Source of the DNA: Bryobacterales bacterium
GTDB lineage: Bacteria; Acidobacteriota; Terriglobia; Bryobacterales; UBA6623
Reading direction: 5' to 3'
NCBI GenBank assembly: GCA_028819255.1
Contig: JAPPMB010000150.1
Span: 1 to 49,090, forward strand
Length of the DNA stretch: 49,090 nt
Part shown: piece by piece, positions 9,272 through 17,765 of the stretch
Numbering within the stretch: position 1 is the first letter of the stretch
How the letters are laid out: every line of letters starts with the position of its first letter
The notes under the pieces: model-generated
What the model was told of the DNA's origin: nothing
The model's database searches: none
Seen by the model: the letters and a program-made list of their open reading frames with translations, nothing else
Translations under genes and position numbers: made by a program

Positions 9272-9299
9272 GGGTAGAACCACCCGGACCGTTCTACCC
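9272..9299. promoter_or_regulatory. Inverted repeat, candidate VapB operator
   Basis: Perfect 9-base arms, GGGTAGAAC at 9272-9280 and GTTCTACCC at 9291-9299, separated by 10 bases. The arms are 19 bases centre to centre, close to two helical turns. The site ends 12 bases before the vapB start. VapB dimers normally bind such sites to autoregulate the operon. Binding is inferred from position and symmetry. Confidence 0.6.
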
Positions 9300-9462
9300 C
9301 ACCCTGGGCCGCCTCCACTTGCAACGTCCTTGTGCGTCAAGGCTGTACTACACGGTTCGGACATCAGACTGCTGTTCTGTCACTTCCGACATTTCAAGCA
9401 AATTATGTCTCTCCTGAGATGGGCGAGGCCCAGGAGCAAGGGATGCACAGGAAGCACACGGT

Positions 9463-9862
9463 TTGTCTGATGGAGTTAGAGCACAGGATTTGCGACGCGG
9501 CATCGACAAGCTCAAGGGCAGCAGCCAGAAGGCCCGTCGAGCCGGATTCCTACTCCGGATGGACGTGGACGGTCCGGACCGACCGGCCGGTCGCGGAGGC
9601 CTGCCGGTCCCGCACGAACCGTGGGGAAAGTGCGGCGGCGCTGTGTGCTGGAAGGCTTCGAGCAGACTCTGAATGGGAAGCAGGGCGGCAGCCCGCCCCC
9701 AACGAAGCTTCTATGCGGCGAGCAGGAGGCGGAGTTGATCTCGCTGCGTCTGGGTCCGCCGCCGCCCGGCTGCGGGAGACGGTCGCTGCGGCCGCTGGCG
9801 CGGAGGGTCGTGGAGCTTGGGATCACCGGCTCGATCATCCACGAAATCGCCAGACGGAGTTG
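9463..9862 (+). pseudogene. IS630-family transposase N-terminal remnant, frameshifted
   Basis: Three consecutive frames together rebuild the helix-turn-helix half of an IS630-type transposase. 9463 to about 9570 gives LRRGIDKLKGSSQKARRAGF. About 9575-9620 gives VAEACRSRTNRGE in a second frame. 9621-9862 gives VRRRCVLEGFEQTLNGK, GEQEAELISLRLGPPPPG and LARRVVELGITGSIIHEIAR in a third. At least two frameshifts are therefore needed, and the DDE catalytic domain is absent after the stop at 9861-9863. The element is dead. The C-terminal fragment at 8377-8511 is on the opposite strand, so the two pieces are not simply one split copy. Confidence 0.65.
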
Positions 9863-10004
9863 AGGAAAGTGGCCACGTTGCCAGCCCGCCTCACGCCTGC
9901 GATTCCGCCCGACTCCCGCATCTCAACCAGGCGTCTGTCCAGGTCCGTCCGCGACATGGAAACTGCCTGGACCACCTCGTGTGGTACAACCTTGAGCGAT
10001 CCCT

Positions 10005-12599
10005 GTGCTCGAAGTGTTGGCGATCGCGCTCTCTGCGGCCGCGTTGCTCTGGCTTCGTGCGGTGTCCACGCGGATGGACCGCATGCAGCGGCGCCTGGAC
10101 GCGGCCTTTCCCGAGGTCAGCGAGGCCAAGGCCGCCCCGCCTGCGCTGCCTGCTCGTTCACGACCGGTGCCGGCGCGGCGTGATGGCGACCAGGGCGGTC
10201 TCCTGGGGCGCATTCGGGCCCGACGGGCCAGAGCGGCGAGCGCTCCTGCATCGTCTGGCCGTCCGGGCTGGATGGTGTGGCTGGGCGGCGTTTCTGTTGG
10301 CTTGGCCGGCATCTTTCTCGTCAAGTACTCGATCGACCAGGGACTGCTGACGCCTTGGGCCCGCGTGATCCTGGGGACGGTCTGCGGCTTCGCCATGCAC
10401 GGGCTGGCCGAATGGATGGTCCGGAGGACCGGGCGCGGCCATCCGGCGCTCTCGGCCCTCTCCGCCGGAGCGAGCCTCACCCTCTGCGCAGCCGCTCTGG
10501 CGGCGCTGCACCTCTACGACCTGGTTCCGGCGGTGGTCGCGTTCGTGTTTCTGGCCGTTGTCTCAATGGGGACGATGGCTCTCGCCCTGAGGCACGGTCC
10601 GGTTCTGGCGGCGCTCGGCCTGATCGGCTGCTACGCGGTTCCGCTGCTGGTGGGTGGAAACGGAGGGCGGATCGTCGAAGTTCAGGCCTACTGCCTGATC
10701 GTCGGCGCGACCGTGCTTCTGATGGTCCGCTACGCCTATCGCGCATGGCTGTGGTGGGGCGTGGTCGCAGGGTCGCTCTTCTGGTGGATGACTTCGGTCG
10801 GCCTGGATGCGGGCACGGGATTCCGCGGAATCTACCTGGGGCTGGTGGCGGCCGCGCTCGTTTTCCTGCCGGCGATCGACTGGTGGCCCCGGCTGCGCAC
10901 CGTCCCCGGTCTTCCATCCCGTCCAGATGCCGACTGGCGCCCGCTGCCGACTCGGGCGGAGGGCTTGTGGGCGGCAGCGGGCACGCCGCTCTTCTGGGCC
11001 ATGCTGCTGCTGATCCTGGCCCACGCGATTTCGGTCCTCGCCGAGCCGTTCGGGCTGTGGCCGTCGCTGGGATGGCTGCCGCTCGTCGTCGTTGTCATGC
11101 TGGCTGCCCGGTTCGGCGGCAGGTTCGCGTGGCTGCCCTGGGCTTCCCTCGGGACACAGGCGCTCGCCTGGCTGGGGACCGGTCTGGACGTCAGTGGGTT
11201 CCGGCTCGCCTGGGAATCGGGCCTGCGTTCGCAGGACAACGAGATTGTCGTCTACGCAGCATCTGCGGCGCTGGTCTACGCAGTCCTGGCCTGCTGGCAC
11301 CACCGTCTCGAGCCGTTGAATCAGGGATGGACTGCGCTTGCCGTGGCTGCACCTCCCTGCTGGCTTGCGGTCGCCTACGCTCTGGCCTCCGACATGGCGG
11401 TCTCGCGGGAATGGGCTCTTGCGGGTGTCCTCCTCGGGGTGCTCTATGCGGGGGCGGGCTGGCGGTTTTCGCGCACCGGAGCTGAGTCGCTCTCGACCTG
11501 GACAGTCTTGGGCTGCTCGGCCTCCTACTCGATCGCCGCCTCGATGCTGTTCCGCGATGCCGGCCTGACGCTCGCGCTCGCCGTCCAGGCGATGCCGCTG
11601 GCATGGCTCGCGATCCGGCACGGGGTCTCCAACGTCTCGTGGATGCTGAAGGCGGTCCTGACGGCGCTTGTGGTCCGCCTGACACTGAATCCGTGGCTGC
11701 CCTCCTACGACGAGGGTGCGAACTGGACGCTCTGGGCCTACGGCGGTCCGGCCCTCTCCTGCATGCTCGCGAGTCTGGTGGCGCGTCCGCTCCCCGGACT
11801 CCGGCGGTGGATCGAGGCGGTGTCCGCCCACCTCCTCGTGCTGGCCTGCTGGGCCGTCACGAGAGACCTCCTCTATGCCGGCGATGTCTTTTCGGGCGAA
11901 TACCGGCTAACGGATGTGTCCATCAACACCGTTGTTTGGGCGGCCCTCGGTTTTGTCTACTACCGCCGGTCGCAGGTCGGCGAGGACCTGGCGGGCGTGC
12001 ACCGGTGGACGGCCAGGATCCTCATGACGCTGTCGCTGGCGAGCTACGCCACGGCCCTGATCCCGCTGAATCCGATCCTCACCGACGAGGTGATTTCCTC
12101 CACAAGGATATGGAACGTCCTTCTCCTGGCATACGGAGCTCCAGTGCTGCTGGCGTTCCTCGCCACCCGCCATTTCGAGCCGCCCGCAGCCCCCTTGGCC
12201 GGCAAGGTCTGGGGGATCTCCCTGTTCGCGTTCGTGACGATCGAGATCCGGCATCTGTGGCAAGGCGGTCTCGATGCGACTGCGCCCGCATCGGACGGGG
12301 AGATGGCGACCTACTCGCTCATCTGGCTGTCCATGGCGGTTGCGGCGATGCTCGCCGGAGGGATGCGCTACGGCGGCGGCGTCTATCGGGGTGGAATGGC
12401 CCTGCTCCTGCTGACGGTCCTCAAGGTGTTCCTGGTGGACATGTCCGGACTCACCGGACTCCTCAGGGCCGGATCGTTCATGGGCCTTGGCCTGAGTCTG
12501 CTGGCACTGGCCTATCTGCACCAGCGGTTCCGGGAGGCCGGGACGCTAGGTGCGGGCGGCTCGCCGCGGCAGCGGATACACCCTGATCTTCCCAGTTGA
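10005..12599 (+). CDS. DUF2339 polytopic membrane protein
   Basis: Large integral membrane protein of 864 aa from a GTG start. An N-terminal helix is followed by a charged, proline-rich linker (about residues 20-85) and then about 20 or more hydrophobic segments covering the rest, starting at WMVWLGGVSVGLAGIFLVKYSI. This layout and the GxxxxxxGxxFLVKYSI signature fit the DUF2339 family. The molecular function is unknown; relatives are found in the inner membrane of many Gram-negative bacteria. It stands alone, flanked by accessory modules, with a short GC hairpin just after its stop. The chosen start fits the usual N-terminal hydrophobic segment of the family. Confidence 0.88.
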   Translation: MLEVLAIALSAAALLWLRAVSTRMDRMQRRLDAAFPEVSEAKAAPPALPARSRPVPARRDGDQGGLLGRIRARRARAASAPASSGRPGWMVWLGGVSVGLAGIFLVKYSIDQGLLTPWARVILGTVCGFAMHGLAEWMVRRTGRGHPALSALSAGASLTLCAAALAALHLYDLVPAVVAFVFLAVVSMGTMALALRHGPVLAALGLIGCYAVPLLVGGNGGRIVEVQAYCLIVGATVLLMVRYAYRAWLWWGVVAGSLFWWMTSVGLDAGTGFRGIYLGLVAAALVFLPAIDWWPRLRTVPGLPSRPDADWRPLPTRAEGLWAAAGTPLFWAMLLLILAHAISVLAEPFGLWPSLGWLPLVVVVMLAARFGGRFAWLPWASLGTQALAWLGTGLDVSGFRLAWESGLRSQDNEIVVYAASAALVYAVLACWHHRLEPLNQGWTALAVAAPPCWLAVAYALASDMAVSREWALAGVLLGVLYAGAGWRFSRTGAESLSTWTVLGCSASYSIAASMLFRDAGLTLALAVQAMPLAWLAIRHGVSNVSWMLKAVLTALVVRLTLNPWLPSYDEGANWTLWAYGGPALSCMLASLVARPLPGLRRWIEAVSAHLLVLACWAVTRDLLYAGDVFSGEYRLTDVSINTVVWAALGFVYYRRSQVGEDLAGVHRWTARILMTLSLASYATALIPLNPILTDEVISSTRIWNVLLLAYGAPVLLAFLATRHFEPPAAPLAGKVWGISLFAFVTIEIRHLWQGGLDATAPASDGEMATYSLIWLSMAVAAMLAGGMRYGGGVYRGGMALLLLTVLKVFLVDMSGLTGLLRAGSFMGLGLSLLALAYLHQRFREAGTLGAGGSPRQRIHPDLPS

Positions 12600-12602
12600 G
12601 CG

Positions 12603-12619
12603 AAGGCCGCAGCGGCCTT
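12603..12619 (+). terminator. Short GC hairpin after the DUF2339 gene
   Basis: AAGGCCGC and GCGGCCTT face each other around a single A, giving a stem of about 6-7 base pairs after allowing for a loop. It begins three bases after the stop codon. There is no U-run behind it, so it is at best a weak terminator or a processing barrier. Confidence 0.35.
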
Positions 12620-12963
12620 GGCTCCGATTGAGCGGACACCCTGTCGGTGCGGAGCGATCTCGCGATCAGCTCGGCTGCGGCTAACGCGCTCCGTTGCCGA
12701 CCAAGGTGCCGAGGTTCACCTCAATTCGGACTGAACCGGCACGTTCTCCTGCGAGACCTGACCGGATCGATGCCTGCGGAGGGCGACGATGACACCCGCC
12801 ACTCTCGGGATAGCGGGAGCGCCGAGCTCTCGATTCCCGGTCTCGGTTCGATAAGTCGCCGGAGAAGGGCGTCACGAGTGAAGCTGTCCGCCCATCCACT
12901 ACAGAAGACGCTACAATCGAAGGGAATTCGGGTTGCTTCAACGGTAGGGGAGGCCCCATCGCG
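12620..12963. other. Intergenic region before VapBC module 2
   Basis: No gene recognised. A TACAAT hexamer at 12912-12917 could be a -10 element for the vapB at 12964, although no good -35 is evident. The imperfect palindrome GTTGCTTCAAC (12932-12942) lies between it and the start and could be an operator half. GGGGAGG at 12947-12953 is a suitable ribosome binding site. Confidence 0.4.
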
Positions 12964-13257
12964 ATGAACATCACTCACAGGCCAGACCTTGACGATCAAG
13001 TAGAGCGACTCGCTGCGCAGTTGGGACTCTCAGGACACGGAAGGAAGACCGCTGTAATCGAGAAGGCGCTCAAGGCCCTTGAAGAACAGGTTGGGAGATA
13101 CCCGAGCCAAAGTGAGATAAGGGCTTCGCTGAACCGTTTCCTGGAGAATGGACAGAAACTTCGCGAGGAGATCCTGGCACAGAATCCAGACCTCAGGGAG
13201 CCCCTTTCCCAGAGTCTGCAGGACGAGCTGTACGACGAGCGCGGAATCCCGAAATGA
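12964..13257 (+). CDS. vapB: VapB-type antitoxin (module 2)
   Basis: Antitoxin of 97 aa. The N-terminal segment (MNITHRPDLDDQVERLAAQLGLSG) fits a short DNA-binding beta strand plus helix. A helical middle follows, and the toxin-binding C-terminus is QDELYDERGIPK, nearly the same as the tail of the first VapB. A GGGGAGG ribosome binding site precedes the ATG by about ten bases. The stop overlaps the start of vapC by four bases. The N-terminal half is not closely similar to that of module 1, so the modules probably differ in operator recognition. Confidence 0.88.
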   Translation: MNITHRPDLDDQVERLAAQLGLSGHGRKTAVIEKALKALEEQVGRYPSQSEIRASLNRFLENGQKLREEILAQNPDLREPLSQSLQDELYDERGIPK

Positions 13258-13712
13258 TCGTCGCCGACACCTCGGCAATCATGGCGATCTTGCTGCGCGA
13301 GAAGCGCGGCGTGGAGTTCGCGCGGCAAATGGAAGAGCGCGGTCCTGTTCTTGTCTCAGCAGGCAATGCGATCGAGCTGGCGACAGTCTCGAGTCGCCAG
13401 GCGGGGCTGTTCGATGCGGCAATGGCCTTCCTGAAGCAGCCTTACGTGCAGGTAGAACCGGTCGACGCCCATCAAGTCGCAGTGGCGGCGGAAGCGTACC
13501 GCCGTTTCGGAAAGGGTCACCACAGCGCCAAGTTGAACTTCGGTGACGTGTTCGCGTATGCGCTCGCACAGAGCCGCGGTCTCCCATTGCTGTTCCAAGG
13601 GAACGATTTCGCGAAGACTGATGTCACCCCGGCGGCGGTCTCTGCCGATCGTCGTTCGAAGCAGAGACTTGGGGATGAACCGTCAATCATCCACCAGCGA
13701 AGCATGTCGTAG
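13254..13712 (+). CDS. vapC: VapC PIN-domain ribonuclease toxin (module 2)
   Basis: PIN-domain RNase of 152 aa. Active-site acids are seen as Asp5 in MIVADTSAIMAIL, Glu in NAIELATVSS, Asp in NFGDVFAYALA and Asp in QGNDFAKTD. The subgroup signature RFGKGHHSAKLNFGD is present. The family usually ends a few residues after the last Asp motif; here the frame runs on for about 30 residues (PAAVSADRRSKQRLG and further), which look non-homologous. The original stop may have been lost. The module directly abuts the broken DUF4143 gene on the other strand, whose stop is 22 bases away. Confidence 0.9.
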   Translation: MIVADTSAIMAILLREKRGVEFARQMEERGPVLVSAGNAIELATVSSRQAGLFDAAMAFLKQPYVQVEPVDAHQVAVAAEAYRRFGKGHHSAKLNFGDVFAYALAQSRGLPLLFQGNDFAKTDVTPAAVSADRRSKQRLGDEPSIIHQRSMS

Positions 13713-13734
13713 CAGCGACGGAAACAGCGTGGCA

Positions 13735-14868
13735 TCAACTCGGGAAGAGAGCCCCTTCGAGCATCCGCCATGGCACGAGCCACCCTTGTGTGCGCTTCTG
13801 GAACTGGTCTCCGCCGTAGACCACCTTGACGTTGCACGAGCGCTCCGCCCGTTTCAGGGACCGGCGAACTCGCCGCGATCCGGAGAGCAGCGCTGTCGAT
13901 GCGGTGGCTGCGGACTTGGCCTCGACGACCGTGAGTCCGGCGAGGTCCTCGATGACAAGATCCGCCTCGGCCCCGTACCGGTCCCGATAGAAAGACAGCT
14001 CGCCTGTCATCATCCGGTTGGCTCGGTGCTTCACGATCTCCGCGACCACCCAGGTCTAGAAGACTGCTCCGCGGAGCGGATGGCTTCGAAGCTGAACCGG
14101 GTCGCGGATGCCAAGGAGCCAGCACATGAGCCCCGAATCGTAGAGGAAGAGCTTTGGCGCCTTGACAAGGCGTTTTCGCACGTTGCCCGAATAGGACGGA
14201 AGTCGAAAGGCCACGAACGTCGCCTCCAGCAGGCTGATCCTCGCATTGACGGTCGGTTGCGAGACACCGCAGTCGTTCGCCATCGACTGGTAGTTGAGCA
14301 GCTGCGAGGACCGGCCCGCGCACAGCTGCACGAACCGCTCGAAGGTCGTGAGATTCCCAACGCTCCGCATGAGCCGGACCTCCCGTTCGAGGTAGGTGGC
14401 GACATACGGGCGATACCAGTCGGACGGGTCGAGCAGGCGGTCGAAGATGCGCGGATAGCCTCCTGCCAGCAGCGTCTCTTCAAGCTGGACCGGATGTCGG
14501 TCGAAGCGCGTCACCTCGCGGTGAGTGAGCGGCAGCAGATGCATCACCGACGTGCGGCCTGCCAGCGACTGGCTGACAGACTCCAGGAGTGCCGGATTGT
14601 GCGACCCGGTTACGATCCATCGCCCTGGCCTCGGGTCGTTGTCGATCAGGCCCTGCAAGTAGGACAGCAGATCCGGCACCCGCTGCACTTCGTCGATGAC
14701 GGCACCGTCGGGGAACTGCGCCAGGAAGGCGCGTGGATCCTCAAGCGCAAACGAGCGTACGTCGGGGAACTTGAGATTGGAGTACGGGAGGTGAGCGAAC
14801 AGGGATTGGCCGCATTTCCAGCAAGTCCTTCCGGCCCGCATCACTTTTCCGGAAGCCTCGGCGTCCAT
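13735..14868 (-). pseudogene. DUF4143/AAA ATPase gene broken by an in-frame TAG
   Basis: The family has an N-terminal P-loop ATPase and a C-terminal DUF4143 nuclease-like domain. Here the minus frame reads a conserved ATPase half (PYSNLKFPDVRSFALEDPRA, IDEVQRVPDLL as Walker B, VTGSHNPALLESVSQSLAGR), then the DUF4143 region up to HPLRGAVF. A TAG at 14056-14058 follows, and the same frame immediately continues TWVVAEIVKHRAN through YRDRYGAEADLVIED and VVEAKSA to 13735. Removing one codon restores the usual GAIFEnWVVAEI junction, so a single nonsense change (for example GAG to TAG) explains it. The Walker A region is also degraded: where a GPRQxGKT motif is expected I see GKVMRAGRT, with Arg replacing Lys. 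No clean N-terminus is recognisable upstream. Two short proteins could still be made, but the gene is probably dead. Confidence 0.82.
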
Positions 14869-15244
14869 GTTGCACTGCGTCTCGTTCCGACGAGCTGGCG
14901 GACTGCATCCGGCTCCACCGCCTTCGGCTCCGGTTCCGGCGGCGCGCCTACCAATTGCAAGCGACAAGGAAGCGCCCTGCGATCCCGGCAGCCGGGTCGC
15001 CGGAACACCGTCCAAGTCTCCGGGACATCTTGACGCTCGACGATCTCACCGGGCGCAGCGCCACGAGATGTTCCTGAGGACGCAACACCGGGAGGATTTC
15101 CAACGCAAGCGGGAACCGCGGGAGACCTGGGCAGGGAGCGCAGGCCTCCGAAATGGCTCCCCTGGCGCACCGGAACTTCGCCGAGGATGTTGGCGTTAGG
15201 GCTTGCAGGCGGCCCCGAGACAGGAATCTGCCCCGTTACCCGCG

Positions 15245-16264
15245 TCAGTGCCCCGGTGTGGGAGCGTCCTCTCGAACGAGCCCCTCGGACTTGAGCTCCG
15301 CCCACAGATCAGCAGGGATCTGCTCTCGAAAGCAGTCCAGATTCTGCTCTACCTGACGCGGATGCAGCGACCCTGGAATCACACTCGCCACGCACGGGTG
15401 CGCGAGCGGGAACTGAAGTGCGGCAGCCGCCATGGATACGTCGTGCCGGTTGCACACCTGCTGGATGCGGGAGACCCTCTCGATGATTTCGGCGGGTGCG
15501 TCCTCGTAGTGATACTTCGCTCCTCCAACCGGCCCCGTGACGAGAATTCCGGAGCTGAAGACGGTAGCCAGAATGATCCCGACATTGCGTTCCTGGCATA
15601 GCGGAAGTTCGTCCAGGGCGTCTTGCTCCAGCAGCGTGTACGGCCACGAGAGCACGAAGAACTCAATGCCAAAGCGCTGAAGAAAGCGCGGCATCGCCCC
15701 TCGCTCGTTGATTCCAGCTCCGATCGCGCGAATGTCACCCGTGGATCGCAGGTTCTCGAGGGCCCGCCAGCCGCCTCCGGAGAGCTGGTCCATATACGCC
15801 GGCAGTCCTTCGCCGTGATGACACAGCTCCAAGTCATGAATCACAAGCAGGTCGATGGTCGTCAGCCGCAGCCTTTGCAGGCTGTCCTCGAACGAGCGCA
15901 TGATGCCGTCGTAGGTGTAGTCAAAGTGGTGGTCGAACGGGAGGCCCCCCAGAAAGATCGGAGGCTTGAAGTTCACCTTGTCCTCAGGGGCCTTCAGGAT
16001 GCGCCCCACTTTCGTCGAGATCACGAACTCGTGCCGCGGCTTCTGGAACAGAAAGCTCCCGACCCTGTGCTCGCTCAGGCCAAATCCGTACAGGGGAGCC
16101 GTGTCAAAGCAGCGAACGCCGTTGTCCCAAAGCGCCTGCATCGTTGCCGTGGACTCCTCCTCGGTCACCCGCACGAAGAGTTCCCCCAGCGGCGCCGCGC
16201 CGTAGCCGAATTGAGTCAGGTCTACTCCGGTACGCCCCAGTTTCCTTTTCTTGGTCGGGTCCAT
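15245..16264 (-). CDS. Aldo/keto reductase (aldose 1-dehydrogenase-like)
   Basis: NAD(P)-linked oxidoreductase of 339 aa with the (beta/alpha)8 aldo/keto reductase fold. The catalytic tetrad is visible: Asp54 and Tyr59 in FDTAPLYGFG, Lys85 in ISTKVGR and His near residue 151 in LLVIHDLE. N-terminal RKLGRTGVDLTQFGYGAAPLGE matches the group that includes D-threo-aldose 1-dehydrogenase and L-fucose dehydrogenase. A GGAAAGAG ribosome binding site precedes the ATG. The gene lies 58 bases downstream of the haloalkane dehalogenase on the same strand, so they are probably co-transcribed. Oxidation of a deoxy-sugar such as L-fucose would suit the glycan-degrading context, but the substrate is inferred. 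Confidence 0.88.
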   Translation of the reverse strand: MDPTKKRKLGRTGVDLTQFGYGAAPLGELFVRVTEEESTATMQALWDNGVRCFDTAPLYGFGLSEHRVGSFLFQKPRHEFVISTKVGRILKAPEDKVNFKPPIFLGGLPFDHHFDYTYDGIMRSFEDSLQRLRLTTIDLLVIHDLELCHHGEGLPAYMDQLSGGGWRALENLRSTGDIRAIGAGINERGAMPRFLQRFGIEFFVLSWPYTLLEQDALDELPLCQERNVGIILATVFSSGILVTGPVGGAKYHYEDAPAEIIERVSRIQQVCNRHDVSMAAAALQFPLAHPCVASVIPGSLHPRQVEQNLDCFREQIPADLWAELKSEGLVREDAPTPGH

Positions 16265-16322
16265 GTCTCTTTCCGCCGGACCTCAACCGGCAACGACTCC
16301 GGTCCGTTGGCCCGCATGCGCT

Positions 16323-17204
16323 TCAGCCGATCGATTGAAGGAACTCCGAGATGGCATCGCCGATCTGATGCGGAGAGTCTTCCTGCATGTAGTGAATTCC
16401 TTGGACGAGCCTCTCTTGCTGGTTGGGCCAGGTGCGGCAGTACTTGCGCTGCCGGCCCGTCAGGATCGAGCCCGGATAGGCGTTGATGAACAGCTTCGGG
16501 ATCTCGCTCTTGGACAGCCAGTCTCCGCAGCGGTTGATCATTTCGATCACGTCCTTCGGCTCTCCCCCAATTGGGCATTCGCGGGTGAACGTCAGGGTGG
16601 GCCTGCGGGATTCGCCTGGCTCCAGGTACGGCTCGCGATAGGTGTCCATCTCCTCGTCGGTGAGGTTGCGGAGCATACGGGACTGAATGGTCTCGATGAA
16701 GAAATTGTCCCGCAGCACCAGGTCCTCGCCCATCGGCGAGCGGAACTGCTGGAACAGGTCCCTTCTGATTTCCGGCCAGTCGTCCCAGGTCAGCGGCAGC
16801 ACCAGAGTCTCCATGTAGGTGATGCTCTTGACCTGGTCCCGGTGGCGGTATGCCCAGTCGAACCCCAGCGGCCCACCCCAGTCGTGCAGGACGAGGTTGA
16901 TGCTGCCGCCCAGATCCATTGCATCGAACCATGCGTCCAGATACCTGGACTGGTCGGCGATTCGGTATGACCCGCCAGGGATCCTGCCGGAGCGACCGCA
17001 TCCCATCAGATCCGGTGCAAGGCAGCGTCCCAGGGGCTCCACGTAAGGGACGATGTTGCGCCAGACGTATGAAAACGTGCCGTTGCCGTGCAGGAACACG
17101 ACAGGATCGCCGCTCCCGACATCGAGATAGGACATATGGCTGTCCACCACCTCGACGCGTGTCCTCTCATATGGATCGTGTGCTGAAATCTTGCGGCCAG
17201 GCAT
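16323..17204 (-). CDS. Haloalkane dehalogenase (alpha/beta hydrolase)
   Basis: Hydrolytic dehalogenase releasing halide from haloalkanes to give an alcohol. From the ATG at 17204 the product is 293 aa, the normal length; the frame opens far upstream (17603) but that part is not conserved. Catalytic residues align with the DhaA/LinB subfamily: halide-binding Asn41 (FLHGNG), nucleophile Asp108 with halide-binding Trp109 (LVLHDWGGPLG), catalytic acid Glu132 (SITYMET) and base His271 (GIHYMQEDSP). TWDDWPE and FRSPMGE in the cap domain also fit. It is the first gene of a pair with the aldo/keto reductase, which could oxidise an alcohol or aldehyde product, though this link is inference. An ester or other alpha/beta hydrolase role is less likely given the full residue set. 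Confidence 0.92.
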   Translation of the reverse strand: MPGRKISAHDPYERTRVEVVDSHMSYLDVGSGDPVVFLHGNGTFSYVWRNIVPYVEPLGRCLAPDLMGCGRSGRIPGGSYRIADQSRYLDAWFDAMDLGGSINLVLHDWGGPLGFDWAYRHRDQVKSITYMETLVLPLTWDDWPEIRRDLFQQFRSPMGEDLVLRDNFFIETIQSRMLRNLTDEEMDTYREPYLEPGESRRPTLTFTRECPIGGEPKDVIEMINRCGDWLSKSEIPKLFINAYPGSILTGRQRKYCRTWPNQQERLVQGIHYMQEDSPHQIGDAISEFLQSIG

Positions 17205-17765
17205 TCCCTCTGGGCCCTCCCTCGGTTCTTGAGATGCTGTCCATGCTTCTGACGTCGCCTCGACGCCACAGCCGAATCTACGGGGTGCGCAGGCTCTGAT
17301 CCGCACTCCATGTGCGACGGGGCCGTGCTTGCGGCACAACAGACGCGGTGTTCCCGGCTTCGCCGGACAGACCCCGACCGTGCTGCAGATCCCCAGACAG
17401 GTCGAATGCTGCCGGGATCCCGGATGGGCGGATCCGGCTTCGCCGCGACCACAGACGAAGACCTGGGCTGGCGGGCCCAGCCTCGCCCGGCTGGAGGTCC
17501 AAGGGCTTGGCCGGGCCGGTGGGCTCCGGAAGCATGGGAAGAAACCATGATGGTCGCCGGTCCGCGCCGTGTCAAGCCCGGATTGGTGCTCCCGGCGAGG
17601 CACCTTCGCCGCGCAGCAATGAGTCCTTCGGGATTCGGCACCGGACGGCGCGGGTCTTCCTTGAACGGGCGGAAGCCGTCCGCGACGCCTCGCGAGATTC
17701 CCGCAGCGTGCGGAAACGCCAAGGCGCGAACCCGTCCGCTGTGCGCGGTGCCGGGACGGGAGGCC
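17205..17765. other. Gap without a recognisable gene
   Basis: Open frames on both strands overlap and have the composition of high-GC shadow frames. No family motif, terminator or clear promoter is visible. It may contain the promoter of the dehalogenase and reductase pair on the minus strand. Confidence 0.45.

Noticed and set aside
9866..10004. Minus-strand frame reading EVVQAVSMSRTDLDRRLVEMRE before the DUF2339 gene
   Set aside because: Looks protein-like but has no start that avoids the DUF2339 gene and no recognised family; too short to support as a gene.
17205..17603. N-terminal extension of the haloalkane dehalogenase frame
   Set aside because: Without it the protein has the exact usual length and residue numbering of the family; the extension is Pro/Arg/Ser-rich.
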